DNA of 45,626 nt from Dyella_B sp036746095 (GCF_036746095.1 NZ_DAIOEU010000037.1:1-45626); one strand, 5' to 3'; shown: positions 1 through 8,752, numbered from the stretch's first letter. Made by a program: numbers and translations. Notes: generated by a model from the sequence alone, not told the origin.

Positions 1-174
1 GGCATCTACGGCCGCCGCATGTACGAGACCTGGTACAAGATGACCCAGATGGTGCTCACCGGCTTCCCGCTGCAGAAAGTGTTGACACACCAGATTCACA
101 TTGACGACTTCCAGAAAGGTTTTGACCTGATGGACGCCGGCAACTGTGGCAAGGTGGTTTGTTCCTGGCACTAA
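1..174 (+). CDS. tdh: L-threonine 3-dehydrogenase, C-terminal end (partial)
   Basis: The window opens inside a reading frame that ends at TAA 172-174; 57 residues are visible. They include GRRMYETWYKM, then HQIHIDDFQKGFDLMDAG and the ending GKVVCSWH. This matches the C-terminus of zinc-dependent threonine dehydrogenase, where the substrate-binding half ends in a conserved DDFQKGFD..GKV segment. The enzyme oxidises L-threonine to 2-amino-3-ketobutyrate with NAD+ in the cytosol. The next enzyme of the route, Kbl, is encoded at 7448-8644 on the same strand rather than directly adjacent. The identification rests on the tail only; zinc ligands and the Rossmann fold lie outside the window. Confidence 0.88.
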   Translation, partial: GIYGRRMYETWYKMTQMVLTGFPLQKVLTHQIHIDDFQKGFDLMDAGNCGKVVCSWH

Positions 175-187
175 GCCCGCTCTTTCC

Positions 188-221
188 GGCCATCATTCCC
201 GCGCAAGCGGGAATGATGGCC
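188..221. repeat. Perfect palindrome, REP-like hairpin after tdh
   Basis: A 15-bp perfect stem (188-202 and 207-221) closes on the loop GCAA, 13 bases after the tdh stop. The central ATTCCCGC/GCGGGAAT motif recurs in the inverted pair at 41046-41132, so this is probably a single REP unit that may also act as a transcription stop. There is no T-tract, so classical intrinsic termination is uncertain. Confidence 0.7.
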
Positions 222-401
222 TTATGGCGTCGTGAAGGCTGAATCGGCCAGAAAAGCCTTCCGCTAGTTCTACGCAATTCCTACACCGCACGCTACACTC
301 CGCCGGAAGCGTGCCGACATGAACTTCAAGCTTGGGGAAAGTGCACGGCTTGCTGTGCCGGCACGGTCGGTCCGCGATGTCACGTAAGGAGCATCGACGG
401 C

Positions 402-3400
402 ATGACAAACCGGAACCTGTCACCCGACGCCTTGATGAAGGCCGGCCGCGAACGCGCCATCGGGTTGTATCGCTCACGCCGCATGCGCATCACCGCGCTG
501 GTGATCGTCATCTTCCTGGCCATCGTTGGCCTGTTCGGTTTTTTCATTGCGCCCGGCATCATCAAGAGCCGGCTCCAACAGCAGCTGGCCACCCAGCTTG
601 ACCGGCCGGTCACGATCGGCGCCATCCATTTGAACCCCTACACGATGCGGCTGACGGTGGACAAGCTGCACATCGGCGAGCGCGACGGCACCACGCCCTT
701 CGTCGATCTCGATCAATTGGTAGTGAACGCATCGTGGAGTTCGGTGTTCCACCTGGCGCCGGTGCTGGACGAACTGACTCTGCAGCATCCGCAGATCCAT
801 ATCACGCGCAGCGGTCCGCAGACTTTCAACTTCACCGATATCGTGCAGCGCTTCGCGTCGAAGCCTTCCGACCCCAACGCGCCGCCGACGCATTTTGCGG
901 TCTACAACATCAGCGTGCACAACGGCGACATCCGTTTCGACGACAAGGTGCAGAACGCCGTGCATCGCGTGGAGCAGCTTGAACTGGGCGTTCCGTTCAT
1001 CGCCAACCTGCCGCATGACGTGAACGTCTTCGTGCAACCGCTGCTGGCCATGCGCGTGGACGGCAGCCCACTGCGCATCCAAGGGCAAACGAAGCCGTTC
1101 GCCAGCAGCCGCGAATCGGTGATCAGCTTCAACATGGATCACCTGGACCTGGCCAAGTATCTGGCCTACGTACCCACACCGTTGCCGGCCGATATTCCCA
1201 GCGGCCAGCTGTCGGGCACGCTCGAGATTCACTTCGTGCAGGCACAACCGGCGCCGCAACTGCTGCTGCGAGGCACGCTACAGCTGGATAACTTTGCCAT
1301 GACCACGCACGAGCATGCTCCCATGCTGGAACTGGGGCATGGCGTGGCCACACTGCAAGACGTGCAGCCGCTGCAGTCGCGCTATCACTTCAGCAGCATC
1401 CAGCTTGATCACACCGCCCTGCACTACACCAAGCAGCTTGGCGGGAGCACGAATTTCGATGAACTGCTCGGCAAGAACGCCCCGCCGCCGAAACCTGGCA
1501 CGCCGCCTACCGATACGTTGATTGGCACGCTCGCGCTGCAAAACAGCACACTCGACTATGCCGACTTCAGCGGCCCCACGCCCGCGCGTCTGCCGTTGGA
1601 AAACATGCAGGGTACGATTCGCGGCCTTTCCACGGTCTCCGCCCAACCTGGCGTGGTCGATCTGACCGCCGCCCTTGCCGGCGGCAGCCTGCATGTCGCT
1701 GGCAACCTGTTCATGCACGCCAGCCGTTTTGAGGGGCAGATCAGCGCCAGCCATGTCGGCATCCAACCGCTTGCGGCCTTCGGTCCCGCGCTGAACGCAC
1801 AGATTGCCAGCGGTACGCTGGATGGCGACACGCATCAAAAAGTGGATTGGAGCGGCACGCTCGCCTTGACCATGGACGACAGCAAGCTGGCCGTGAACGA
1901 TTTCGCGCTGACGCAACGCGATCGCAAGCCGGTGTCATGGCAGGCGCTCACGGTGGGCATCCACCATCTCGACCTTGGCAGCAGCACCGCGCAACTTGGC
2001 GATATGACCCTGCACGGCTTGAAGATCGACGCGCGGCGATTGAAGAACGGCAATATCGATCTCACCACGCTGACGAAACCGTCGCCGCCCGTGAAAGGCA
2101 AGCAGGCCGGTTCGCCCGCATGGCATTGGAGCATCGCGCACCTGATCATCGATGGCAGCACGTTTGCGCTGGCCGATCCAAGCTTGCCCACCAGGCGCGG
2201 ACGCATCGAAGTCGCGGCCAATACATTCAGCCTCGACAATCTCTCCGAGGACATGCGCAAGCCGATCAAACTGGAACTGAGCGGCGGCATCGGCCGCGGC
2301 AAATTCAAGGTGGATGGCAATCTCAAGCCCGCCCCCCTGGACGCCGATCTGCGCATCGTGGCAACGAAATTGAACGTCGCGCCCTTCGCATCGCTGGTGC
2401 AGGTGCCGTTGAACGTCAACCTCGACAGCGCGCAACTCAGCGCAAACGGGCGCATTCGCTACCACGATCACAAGCCGCAGCCGCTGATGGCCTATCAGGG
2501 CCGTATGCAGCTGAGCCGCGTCCGCGTGCAGGACAAAGTCACCGGCGATGACTTCCTGCGCTGGAACGCCGTGGCGATCAACGGCATGCAAGTGCAGGTG
2601 GGCGGCAATGCGCCCAAGATCGAGCTTGGCGCCATTGCGCTCGATGATTTCTACGCCCGCGTGATCGTCAATGCCAACGGCCGGCTCAACCTGCAGGATG
2701 TGATTTCCAATCCTGCGCAAGCGCCGGTGTCGGTGACGCGCGAGCAGGCGGGCCCGGCACCCGCCTTGAACGTGCCGCCGCCACCCGAAAAAGAATCCTC
2801 GCGCGCCCCCGGTGGCGGCACCACGACTACGGCAACGATCGCCACCACCTCCACGGCCACGGCGCCGCCCACCGATATTCACATCGGCCAGATCACGCTG
2901 GCCAACGGCAATCTCAATTACACCGACAACTTCATCAAGCCGAACTACACCGCCAACATTACGCAGCTTGCCGGCAAGATCGGTGCGTTCGGTACCGACA
3001 CCAGCGACAGGCCCGCCGATGTCACCCTGCAAGGCGAGCTGGACGACAACTCGCCGGTGAGCATTCAAGGTTCCATCAACCCACTCACGCCGATGGCGTT
3101 CCTGGATATCAAGGCCACCGCATCGGATGTGGAACTCACGCACCTGACGCCTTATTCCGGCAAATACGCCGGCTACCCGATCACCAAGGGCCGGCTGACG
3201 ATGGACGTGCACTATCAACTCGACCAGAACAAGTTGAATGCCGACAACCACATCGTGCTCAACCAGCTCACCTTCGGTGACCGCATGGAAGGTCCCGGCA
3301 TCAGCCATTTGCCGGTGAAACTCGCGGTGGCGCTGCTGAAGGATTCCAACGGCAATATCGATATTCACGTGCCCGTATCCGGTTCGCTCAACGACCCGGA

Positions 3401-4070
3401 TTTCAGCCTCGGCGGCGTGATCTGGCAGGCCTTCGTGAATCTGCTCAAGCGCGCGGTAACGTCACCCTTCCGCTTGCTCGGTTCGATCGGCGGTGGTGGC
3501 GGTGTCGGTGGCGGACAGGATCTCGGCTATGTCGAATTCGCGCCGGGTTCGGCCGTGCTCGACGCGCCGTCGCAGGACAAGCTTGCGCACGTGGTGGATG
3601 TGCTCAACAAGAAAGCCGACCTCAAGCTCGATATCACCGGCCGTGTCGATCCCAGCGTTGACGAACAAGGTTTACGCTCAGTCACCGTCGACGACATGGT
3701 GCAAAAGGAGGAAGCTGACGATATCGGTACTGCCGCGGCCAAAGCTGCGCCCGTAAAGCCGGGTACCGACGACTACAACAAATATCTGGCCAAGGCGTAC
3801 AAGCACGCCAGCTTCAAAAAACCGCGCGATCTGATTGGCCTGACCAAATCGCAACCGCCCGCAGAAATGATCAAGATGATGTCAGCGCACGTCACGGTTG
3901 ATCAGGATGCGCTTCGCCACCTGGCCGAGCGTCGCGCCGACGCAGTACGCCAATACCTGCATGGCAAGATCGCCGACAACCGCGTGTTCGTGCTGGCGCC
4001 GAAAATGGATGCAAAAGGCATCGACGATAAAGGCAAGACGACGCGCGACGATTTTGGCTTGCATATGTAA
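402..4070 (+). CDS. DUF748 / AsmA-like envelope protein
   Basis: This 1222-residue protein has a short basic N-terminus and one membrane helix at about residues 30-52. A very long repetitive beta-rich region typical of DUF748/AsmA-like proteins follows (start motif near residues 62-88, RPVTIGAIHLNPYTMRLTVD). A Pro/Thr/Ala-rich low-complexity linker lies near residues 780-830. From about residue 1040 (LGYVEFAPGSAVLDAP...) there is a stretch resembling an OmpA-like periplasmic domain. The topology predicts an inner-membrane anchor with a periplasmic body. AsmA-like proteins (YhdP, TamB and relatives) are linked to phospholipid transport and outer-membrane homeostasis; that role is inferred here. 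The start is supported by an AAGGAG motif about ten bases upstream. It stands alone, 268 bp before the borosin-like locus. Confidence 0.85.
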   Translation: MTNRNLSPDALMKAGRERAIGLYRSRRMRITALVIVIFLAIVGLFGFFIAPGIIKSRLQQQLATQLDRPVTIGAIHLNPYTMRLTVDKLHIGERDGTTPFVDLDQLVVNASWSSVFHLAPVLDELTLQHPQIHITRSGPQTFNFTDIVQRFASKPSDPNAPPTHFAVYNISVHNGDIRFDDKVQNAVHRVEQLELGVPFIANLPHDVNVFVQPLLAMRVDGSPLRIQGQTKPFASSRESVISFNMDHLDLAKYLAYVPTPLPADIPSGQLSGTLEIHFVQAQPAPQLLLRGTLQLDNFAMTTHEHAPMLELGHGVATLQDVQPLQSRYHFSSIQLDHTALHYTKQLGGSTNFDELLGKNAPPPKPGTPPTDTLIGTLALQNSTLDYADFSGPTPARLPLENMQGTIRGLSTVSAQPGVVDLTAALAGGSLHVAGNLFMHASRFEGQISASHVGIQPLAAFGPALNAQIASGTLDGDTHQKVDWSGTLALTMDDSKLAVNDFALTQRDRKPVSWQALTVGIHHLDLGSSTAQLGDMTLHGLKIDARRLKNGNIDLTTLTKPSPPVKGKQAGSPAWHWSIAHLIIDGSTFALADPSLPTRRGRIEVAANTFSLDNLSEDMRKPIKLELSGGIGRGKFKVDGNLKPAPLDADLRIVATKLNVAPFASLVQVPLNVNLDSAQLSANGRIRYHDHKPQPLMAYQGRMQLSRVRVQDKVTGDDFLRWNAVAINGMQVQVGGNAPKIELGAIALDDFYARVIVNANGRLNLQDVISNPAQAPVSVTREQAGPAPALNVPPPPEKESSRAPGGGTTTTATIATTSTATAPPTDIHIGQITLANGNLNYTDNFIKPNYTANITQLAGKIGAFGTDTSDRPADVTLQGELDDNSPVSIQGSINPLTPMAFLDIKATASDVELTHLTPYSGKYAGYPITKGRLTMDVHYQLDQNKLNADNHIVLNQLTFGDRMEGPGISHLPVKLAVALLKDSNGNIDIHVPVSGSLNDPDFSLGGVIWQAFVNLLKRAVTSPFRLLGSIGGGGGVGGGQDLGYVEFAPGSAVLDAPSQDKLAHVVDVLNKKADLKLDITGRVDPSVDEQGLRSVTVDDMVQKEEADDIGTAAAKAAPVKPGTDDYNKYLAKAYKHASFKKPRDLIGLTKSQPPAEMIKMMSAHVTVDQDALRHLAERRADAVRQYLHGKIADNRVFVLAPKMDAKGIDDKGKTTRDDFGLHM

Positions 4071-4254
4071 TGGCGCATGGACGCGTAGACTGGGATGAAA
4101 TCCCCGCATCGGGAAGCGCTGCAAGGCTTATTTTGCGGGCCACGTCATAGGGTCAGAAGTGGACGTTGCCCGTCACGCCCTTGGCGCACCGCAAAACCTA
4201 GGCGACCGCACAGATTTGCGGCATCAGCCGCTCGTAAACGTTTGCCGCAAGCAA

Positions 4255-4270
4255 AGGCACGCCCCTTGCA
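4255..4270 (+). promoter_or_regulatory. Candidate sigma-54 (-24/-12) promoter of the borosin-like operon
   Basis: The sequence AGGCACGCCCCTTGCA has GG at 4256-4257 and GC at 4268-4269, giving the exact GG-N10-GC spacing. It matches the consensus TGGCACG-N4-TTGCA at every position but the first T. It lies about 70 bases before the likely ATG at 4339, leaving a plausible leader of roughly 55-60 nt. No enhancer-binding protein gene is seen nearby. Confidence 0.6.
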
Positions 4271-4338
4271 TTAGCTGTGCTGTTGTCCCGTCTCCGGGCG
4301 CACCTGGCCCGGCCATCTCTACTAAGGAAGGCCCCGCC

Positions 4339-5166
4339 ATGCATGCTGCCCCTGTTTCCTCTTCGAACGACCTCCCGCGCGGCAGCCTGGCCTGCGTCGG
4401 CTTGGGCATCACCCTGGGCTCACACCTCACACCCTTGGCGCGCGACCATATCGAACAAGCCGACGTGGTGTTCGCAGCGCTTTCCGACCATATCGTGGAG
4501 ATGTGGCTGCAACGCATGAACAAGGATGTGCGCAGCCTTCAGCCTTATTACGGGGCGGGCAAGTCACGGATGAAAACCTATCGGGAATGGGCGGACCTGT
4601 TCATGACTGAAGTACGCGCAGGCAAGCATGTCTGCGCAGTGTTCTACGGTCATCCCGGAATCTTCGCCTGGTCACCGCACAAGGCCATCGAGGTTGCCCG
4701 TGCGGAAGGTTTTCAAGCGTACATGGAGCCGGGCATCTCCGCCGAGGATTGCCTCTATGCCGATTTAGGCATCGATCCCGGCCGTTTCGGCTGTCAGCAC
4801 TTCGAAGCAAGCCAGTTGTTGTTCTACGAGCATCGAATCAACCCTGCTAGCTACGTCGTGCTATGGCAGGCCTCGGTGGTCGGTGACTGGTCTCTGGCGC
4901 GGCTCGAAACCGGTCCGGCCTATCGGCAATTGCTGGTGGAGAGACTCAGCCACGATTACCCGCTCGATCACGAGGTGATCATTTACCACGGCGCGACGCT
5001 GCCGATCGAGCAGCCCACGGTCCGACGCATCAAATTGCGCGATTTGCCCGTTACCACACTCGCCCCCCAGGAGACCGTGGTACTGGCTCCAGCCACACCA
5101 TTGAAGCCGAACCTTCCCATGCGCGAACGGCTGGCGGAGCTGGATAAGGAAATCGGCTTCGAATGA
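4339..5166 (+). CDS. Borosin-type peptide backbone alpha-N-methyltransferase (tetrapyrrole methylase fold)
   Basis: The product is 275 residues. The ATG at 4339 is preferred over upstream in-frame starts: AAGGAAG precedes it and family homology begins just after it. Visible features are the SAM-binding start SLACVGLGITLG (16-27), the segment Y70 with R77-x3-Y81 (SRMKTYREW), the loop YGHPGIFAWSPH (103-114), and MEPGISAEDCLYADLGIDPG (129-148). As I recall the family, the Arg-x3-Tyr pair and the two flanking tyrosines match active-site residues of the fungal OphMA and bacterial SonM borosin methyltransferases, and FEASQ and PLDHEV also recall SonM. These enzymes iteratively methylate backbone amides of a ribosomal peptide. 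The enzyme carries no fused core, so this is a split system whose substrate should be separate; the next gene fits. The alternative, a generic tetrapyrrole (cobalamin or sirohaem) methylase, is less likely because no such pathway genes are present. Confidence 0.85.
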   Translation: MHAAPVSSSNDLPRGSLACVGLGITLGSHLTPLARDHIEQADVVFAALSDHIVEMWLQRMNKDVRSLQPYYGAGKSRMKTYREWADLFMTEVRAGKHVCAVFYGHPGIFAWSPHKAIEVARAEGFQAYMEPGISAEDCLYADLGIDPGRFGCQHFEASQLLFYEHRINPASYVVLWQASVVGDWSLARLETGPAYRQLLVERLSHDYPLDHEVIIYHGATLPIEQPTVRRIKLRDLPVTTLAPQETVVLAPATPLKPNLPMRERLAELDKEIGFE

Positions 5167-5224
5167 ATTCGCAAAATGCTCCATCCACGCATCAAAGCAG
5201 TCAACTTGACGAAAGGGGAAGCAC

Positions 5225-5518
5225 ATGGCAGATACGATTGAATGGCTGGAAACCATCGGTAAGAGCGCCACGCTCCGTCGCGCTCCGGCCGAGAAACTTG
5301 TGGAAACCTTGGAACTGACGGACGCCACGAACGCTTTAAAAACAGCAGTGATGTCCGGAGATCGCTCTTGGTTGTTTGCCGAACTCGGCAACAAGCCCAT
5401 GAGAGTGATGGATATGGATGGCCCCTCACATACGGAAGAACCGGATCATGACCACGACAAGCATGCTCCAACTCCGCCATCTTCCCCCGATCAAGACCAA
5501 CCACCACACGATCGATAG
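5225..5518 (+). CDS. Candidate split-borosin precursor peptide
   Basis: This 97-residue protein follows the methyltransferase by 58 bp, with a strong AAGGGGAA ribosome site seven bases before ATG. Residues 1-55 look helical and acidic-amphipathic, and carry LTDATNALKTAVMSGD (31-46). The AVMxGD element, preceded by LT and a helix containing IG-x-x-A-x-L, resembles the leader (borosin-binding domain) of the SonA precursor as I remember it. Residues 58-66 (PMRVMDMDG) form a short hydrophobic patch in the position of the SonA core. The tail (67-97) is Pro/His/Asp-rich and contains DHDHDKH, which could bind metal or act as a follower. There is no signal peptide and no Cys. The precursor role is inferred from context and pattern; the methylated residues cannot be known from sequence. 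Confidence 0.7.
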   Translation: MADTIEWLETIGKSATLRRAPAEKLVETLELTDATNALKTAVMSGDRSWLFAELGNKPMRVMDMDGPSHTEEPDHDHDKHAPTPPSSPDQDQPPHDR

Positions 5519-5523
5519 GCTGC

Positions 5524-7323
5524 ATGTCGAAGCGGAGACGCTGCTTCAGGCCATGGCCCCTTTTTGTGGCCGTGGCTTTTTGCGCTTTCATGCAGCCCCT
5601 ACGCGCGGCTACACCAGCGGTCCCTATCGAGGCGCTGCTTGTCCAAACTGAAAGCCTTCGCACATCCAATCACCCACGATTTCAGCACCTCCTGGAGATA
5701 CTGCACCAGCAAATTCCTCGCATGTCGTCGCATGAGCGCTGGCAGTTGCGCTACCTGGATGCGTACCAGGCTTCCTTTGAGGGTGACTACGCCAATGCGG
5801 AGACCATGCTGCGAGATATTATCGATCATTCCAGCGATTCAATCTTGATAGCCAAAGCCTCTGCCATTCTCATGAACGTCATGGGTAGCAGCAAACGCTA
5901 TACAGAGGCATTTGAACTCGCCAATCGGCTGGTAGCCGATCTGCCGAAGACGCAGGATAAGCTGACGCGCTTCCTGGTCTTGTTTTATCTCTCTCAGTTG
6001 CTCAAATCAGCGGGGCAATACGACCTGGCAGCTAACTATGCGCGCGACATGATGCAAACACTTCCTGCGGGAGAAACATCGTGTAAACCGCGAGCACTGC
6101 TCATACAGGTGCTTCACGAGAGTCACAAGCTAGCCTCCACGACACCGGAGCTACAACAAGGAATCGAGACCTGCCAGAACGCAGGCGAGCCGGTCATTGT
6201 TGATTCGTTGTGGCTCACAAAGGCCAGCCTTTTCTTGGATGAGGGGCAGCCGGATAAAGCCATAACATTGCTTCAACGTATTGCCCCAGGCATCCGCTCA
6301 AACCCCAATTACTACAATAGGCTGAACCTTGGACTGAAGCTTGCTCAAGGGTATTGGAAACTCGGGCAGGATGACCAAGCACGCTCGGCTGCGCTCAGCG
6401 CCCTGGCTGTCGCTTCTCCTGATCGTATCAACGAGGCGTTGGGAGACGCTGACGAAATTCTTTATCTCATTGCAAAAAAGCATGGCAACGCCATCGCAGC
6501 GCTAAATTATTACGAGCGCTATGCCGCCCAAAACATTGGCCATCTCAATGACGTCAATGCCAGAACGCTGGCCTACGACGTAGCACAGCAACACATGCTC
6601 GCGCAAAGACTTGAAACGGAAAAGCTGAGCAAGCAGAACAACATCCTGCGGTTGCAGCAGACGCTAGCCGCCAAGGCAATCGAGACCGGCCGGCTCTATA
6701 TTCTGTTGCTGTTGATGGTGCTGGCGTCGGTGATCTTTTGGCTATTCCGCACCAAGCGCTCCCAGCTTCACTTTCAACAACAAGCCCGTCTCGACGGCCT
6801 TACCGGCATCTTCAACCACCAGCACTTCATCAGCGAAGCGCAGCGCGCCTTGCGCCTATTGATACGCAAGCAGGGCGCCGCCTGCCTGATCTTCATCGAC
6901 CTGGACTACTTCAAGCAGATCAACGATACGCATGGTCACGCCCTCGGCGACATCGTGTTGAAGCACACCGTTGCCATCTGCAAACAGCCGTTACGCACCC
7001 ATGACCTGTTTGGCCGGCTTGGGGGCGAAGAGTTTGGCATTCTGCTGATGGAGTGCTCGCCCATGCAAGGCGCGGCCATTGCCGATTGCATTCGCACGAC
7101 GATTGAAGCGACGCCGGTCAACGTAGACGGGCACTCGATAGCGTTCTCCGCCAGCATAGGTCTCGCTTCCACGTTGACCTCCGGCTATGAGTTGCAGCGG
7201 CTGTGCCGAGACGCCGATGCGGCGTTGTACCGGGCCAAGCATATTGGGCGCAACCGTGTCATCGCTTACGCCGAGCACGGCGATTTGGCCAAGGTCTCTC
7301 ATGTCGGCAATGCAAATCAATGA
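5524..7323 (+). CDS. Membrane diguanylate cyclase with TPR-like periplasmic sensor and GGDEF domain
   Basis: The product is 599 residues. A signal peptide ends near residue 28 (LRA/ATPA). Helical-repeat (TPR-like) sequence fills about residues 35-340, a short coiled coil lies near 350-385, and one membrane helix lies near 389-408 (LYILLLLMVLASVIFWLF). The GGDEF domain spans about 425-590. The active site reads GGEEF at 500-504, and RTHD at 491-494 is an I-site RxxD exactly five residues upstream, so an active, product-inhibited cyclase making c-di-GMP from two GTP is predicted. ATG follows the precursor stop by only five bases, so it is almost certainly co-transcribed and perhaps translationally coupled. 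The periplasmic half may sense the envelope or the modified peptide, which is speculation. The first two thirds look less GC-rich than neighbouring genes. Confidence 0.9.
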   Translation: MSKRRRCFRPWPLFVAVAFCAFMQPLRAATPAVPIEALLVQTESLRTSNHPRFQHLLEILHQQIPRMSSHERWQLRYLDAYQASFEGDYANAETMLRDIIDHSSDSILIAKASAILMNVMGSSKRYTEAFELANRLVADLPKTQDKLTRFLVLFYLSQLLKSAGQYDLAANYARDMMQTLPAGETSCKPRALLIQVLHESHKLASTTPELQQGIETCQNAGEPVIVDSLWLTKASLFLDEGQPDKAITLLQRIAPGIRSNPNYYNRLNLGLKLAQGYWKLGQDDQARSAALSALAVASPDRINEALGDADEILYLIAKKHGNAIAALNYYERYAAQNIGHLNDVNARTLAYDVAQQHMLAQRLETEKLSKQNNILRLQQTLAAKAIETGRLYILLLLMVLASVIFWLFRTKRSQLHFQQQARLDGLTGIFNHQHFISEAQRALRLLIRKQGAACLIFIDLDYFKQINDTHGHALGDIVLKHTVAICKQPLRTHDLFGRLGGEEFGILLMECSPMQGAAIADCIRTTIEATPVNVDGHSIAFSASIGLASTLTSGYELQRLCRDADAALYRAKHIGRNRVIAYAEHGDLAKVSHVGNANQ

Positions 7324-7447
7324 CGCAACCTACCAAGCCGCCATCTCTCCCGCGTCCGCAGATATCACCGAAGGCTGCAGCACCTGTTCCCCCAAACACC
7401 GGCTCGGATCACAATAGCCGCTTTCCCACTACCCCGATTCCCCGACC

Positions 7448-8644
7448 ATGAACTACCCCGGCCAGACCCGCTACACCCAGGAACTCCAATCCATTCGCGA
7501 ACAAGGCCTGTTCAAGGCCGAGCGCGTGATCACCTCGCCGCAGTCCGCCGAGATCGAGCTGGAAGGCGGCCGCAAGGTGCTGAATTTCTGCGCCAACAAC
7601 TACCTGGGGCTGGCCGACCATCCTGATGTGATCCAAGCAGCCAAGGAGGCGCTGGACACCCACGGTTTCGGCATGGCGTCGGTGCGCTTTATCTGCGGCA
7701 CGCAGGATCTGCACAAACAGCTGGAAAAAAAAATCGCCGATTTCTTCGGCACCGAGGACACGATTCTCTATGCCGCCTGCTTCGATGCGAACGGCGGCCT
7801 GTACGAGCCGCTGCTGGGTGAAGAAGACGCCATTATTTCCGATGCGCTCAATCACGCCTCCATCATCGACGGCATCCGCCTGTGCAAGGCCAAGCGTTTC
7901 CGCTACGCCAACTGCGACATGGCCGATCTGGAAAAGCAGCTGCAGGCGGCCGATGCGGCCGGGGCGCGCACCAAGCTGATCACCAGCGACGGCGCGTTTT
8001 CCATGGATGGCTTTATCGCGCCGCTGGACCAGATCACGGCGCTGGCCGCGAAGTACAACGCGCTGGTGCACATCGACGAATGTCACTGCACGGGCTTTCT
8101 TGGGCCTCACGGCCGCGGCTCGGCCGAAGTGCATGGCGTGCTGGACAGGATCGACATTTTTACCGGCACACTGGGCAAAGCGCTCGGTGGCGCGCTGGGC
8201 GGTTTCACTACGGGGCATGGCGAAATCATCGAGATGCTGCGCCAGCGCTCACGTCCCTATCTGTTCTCCAACTCGCTGCCGCCGCATGTGGTCGCCGCCG
8301 CGATCAAGGTGTTCGACATGTTGGGCTCGGCGGGTGACCTGCGCGAACGCGTGCAGGAGAACACGCGCTACTTCCGCGAGCGGATGACGAAGGCCGGCTT
8401 TGACATCAAGCCTGGCGTGCACCCGATCGTGCCGGTGATGGTCTACGACGCCAAGAAGGCACAGGCGATGGCTTCCTCACTGCTGGATGAAGGCATCTAT
8501 GTGACTGGCTTCTTCTATCCGGTGGTGCCGCAAGGCCAGGCCCGCATCCGCACGCAGATGAGTGCGGCGCATACGCGCGAGCATCTGGATCGGGCGATTG
8601 CGGCGTTTACCAAGGTGGGGCGTTCCCTGGGTGTGATCGGCTGA
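7448..8644 (+). CDS. kbl: 2-amino-3-ketobutyrate CoA ligase (glycine C-acetyltransferase)
   Basis: At 398 residues it has the normal family length. It is a PLP-dependent alpha-oxoamine synthase that cleaves 2-amino-3-ketobutyrate with CoA to glycine and acetyl-CoA. Visible motifs are NNYLGLADHP near residue 55, the cofactor segment HIDECHCTGFLG, and the PLP-lysine segment TGTLGKALGGALGGF. The family more often reads DDSHAVG where this has DECHCTG; the key Asp and His are kept. No clear Shine-Dalgarno sequence precedes ATG: the 25 bases upstream are a C-rich tract. It completes the threonine-degradation route with Tdh, whose gene ends at position 174. Confidence 0.95.
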   Translation: MNYPGQTRYTQELQSIREQGLFKAERVITSPQSAEIELEGGRKVLNFCANNYLGLADHPDVIQAAKEALDTHGFGMASVRFICGTQDLHKQLEKKIADFFGTEDTILYAACFDANGGLYEPLLGEEDAIISDALNHASIIDGIRLCKAKRFRYANCDMADLEKQLQAADAAGARTKLITSDGAFSMDGFIAPLDQITALAAKYNALVHIDECHCTGFLGPHGRGSAEVHGVLDRIDIFTGTLGKALGGALGGFTTGHGEIIEMLRQRSRPYLFSNSLPPHVVAAAIKVFDMLGSAGDLRERVQENTRYFRERMTKAGFDIKPGVHPIVPVMVYDAKKAQAMASSLLDEGIYVTGFFYPVVPQGQARIRTQMSAAHTREHLDRAIAAFTKVGRSLGVIG

Positions 8645-8752
8645 ATTCGTCACAGCAGGCCGGACGATCGGATACACCAAAGAAGGCGCGCCTGTGTGAG
8701 ATGGGCGCGCCGGCAATGCTCATGCATGTATGCGTGGCGCAACTAATCAGCA

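Noticed and set aside
1935..3368. A 477-codon minus-strand open frame
   Set aside because: Antisense shadow of the DUF748 gene with His/Arg-rich composition and no recognisable domain.
4159..4338. Sixty-residue N-terminal extension of the methyltransferase
   Set aside because: It lacks family similarity, overlaps the sigma-54-type promoter, and the ATG at 4339 has a proper ribosome site.
8666..8725. GGCGCGCC pair downstream of kbl as a terminator
   Set aside because: The two copies are short self-palindromes with no T-tract; evidence is too weak to annotate.
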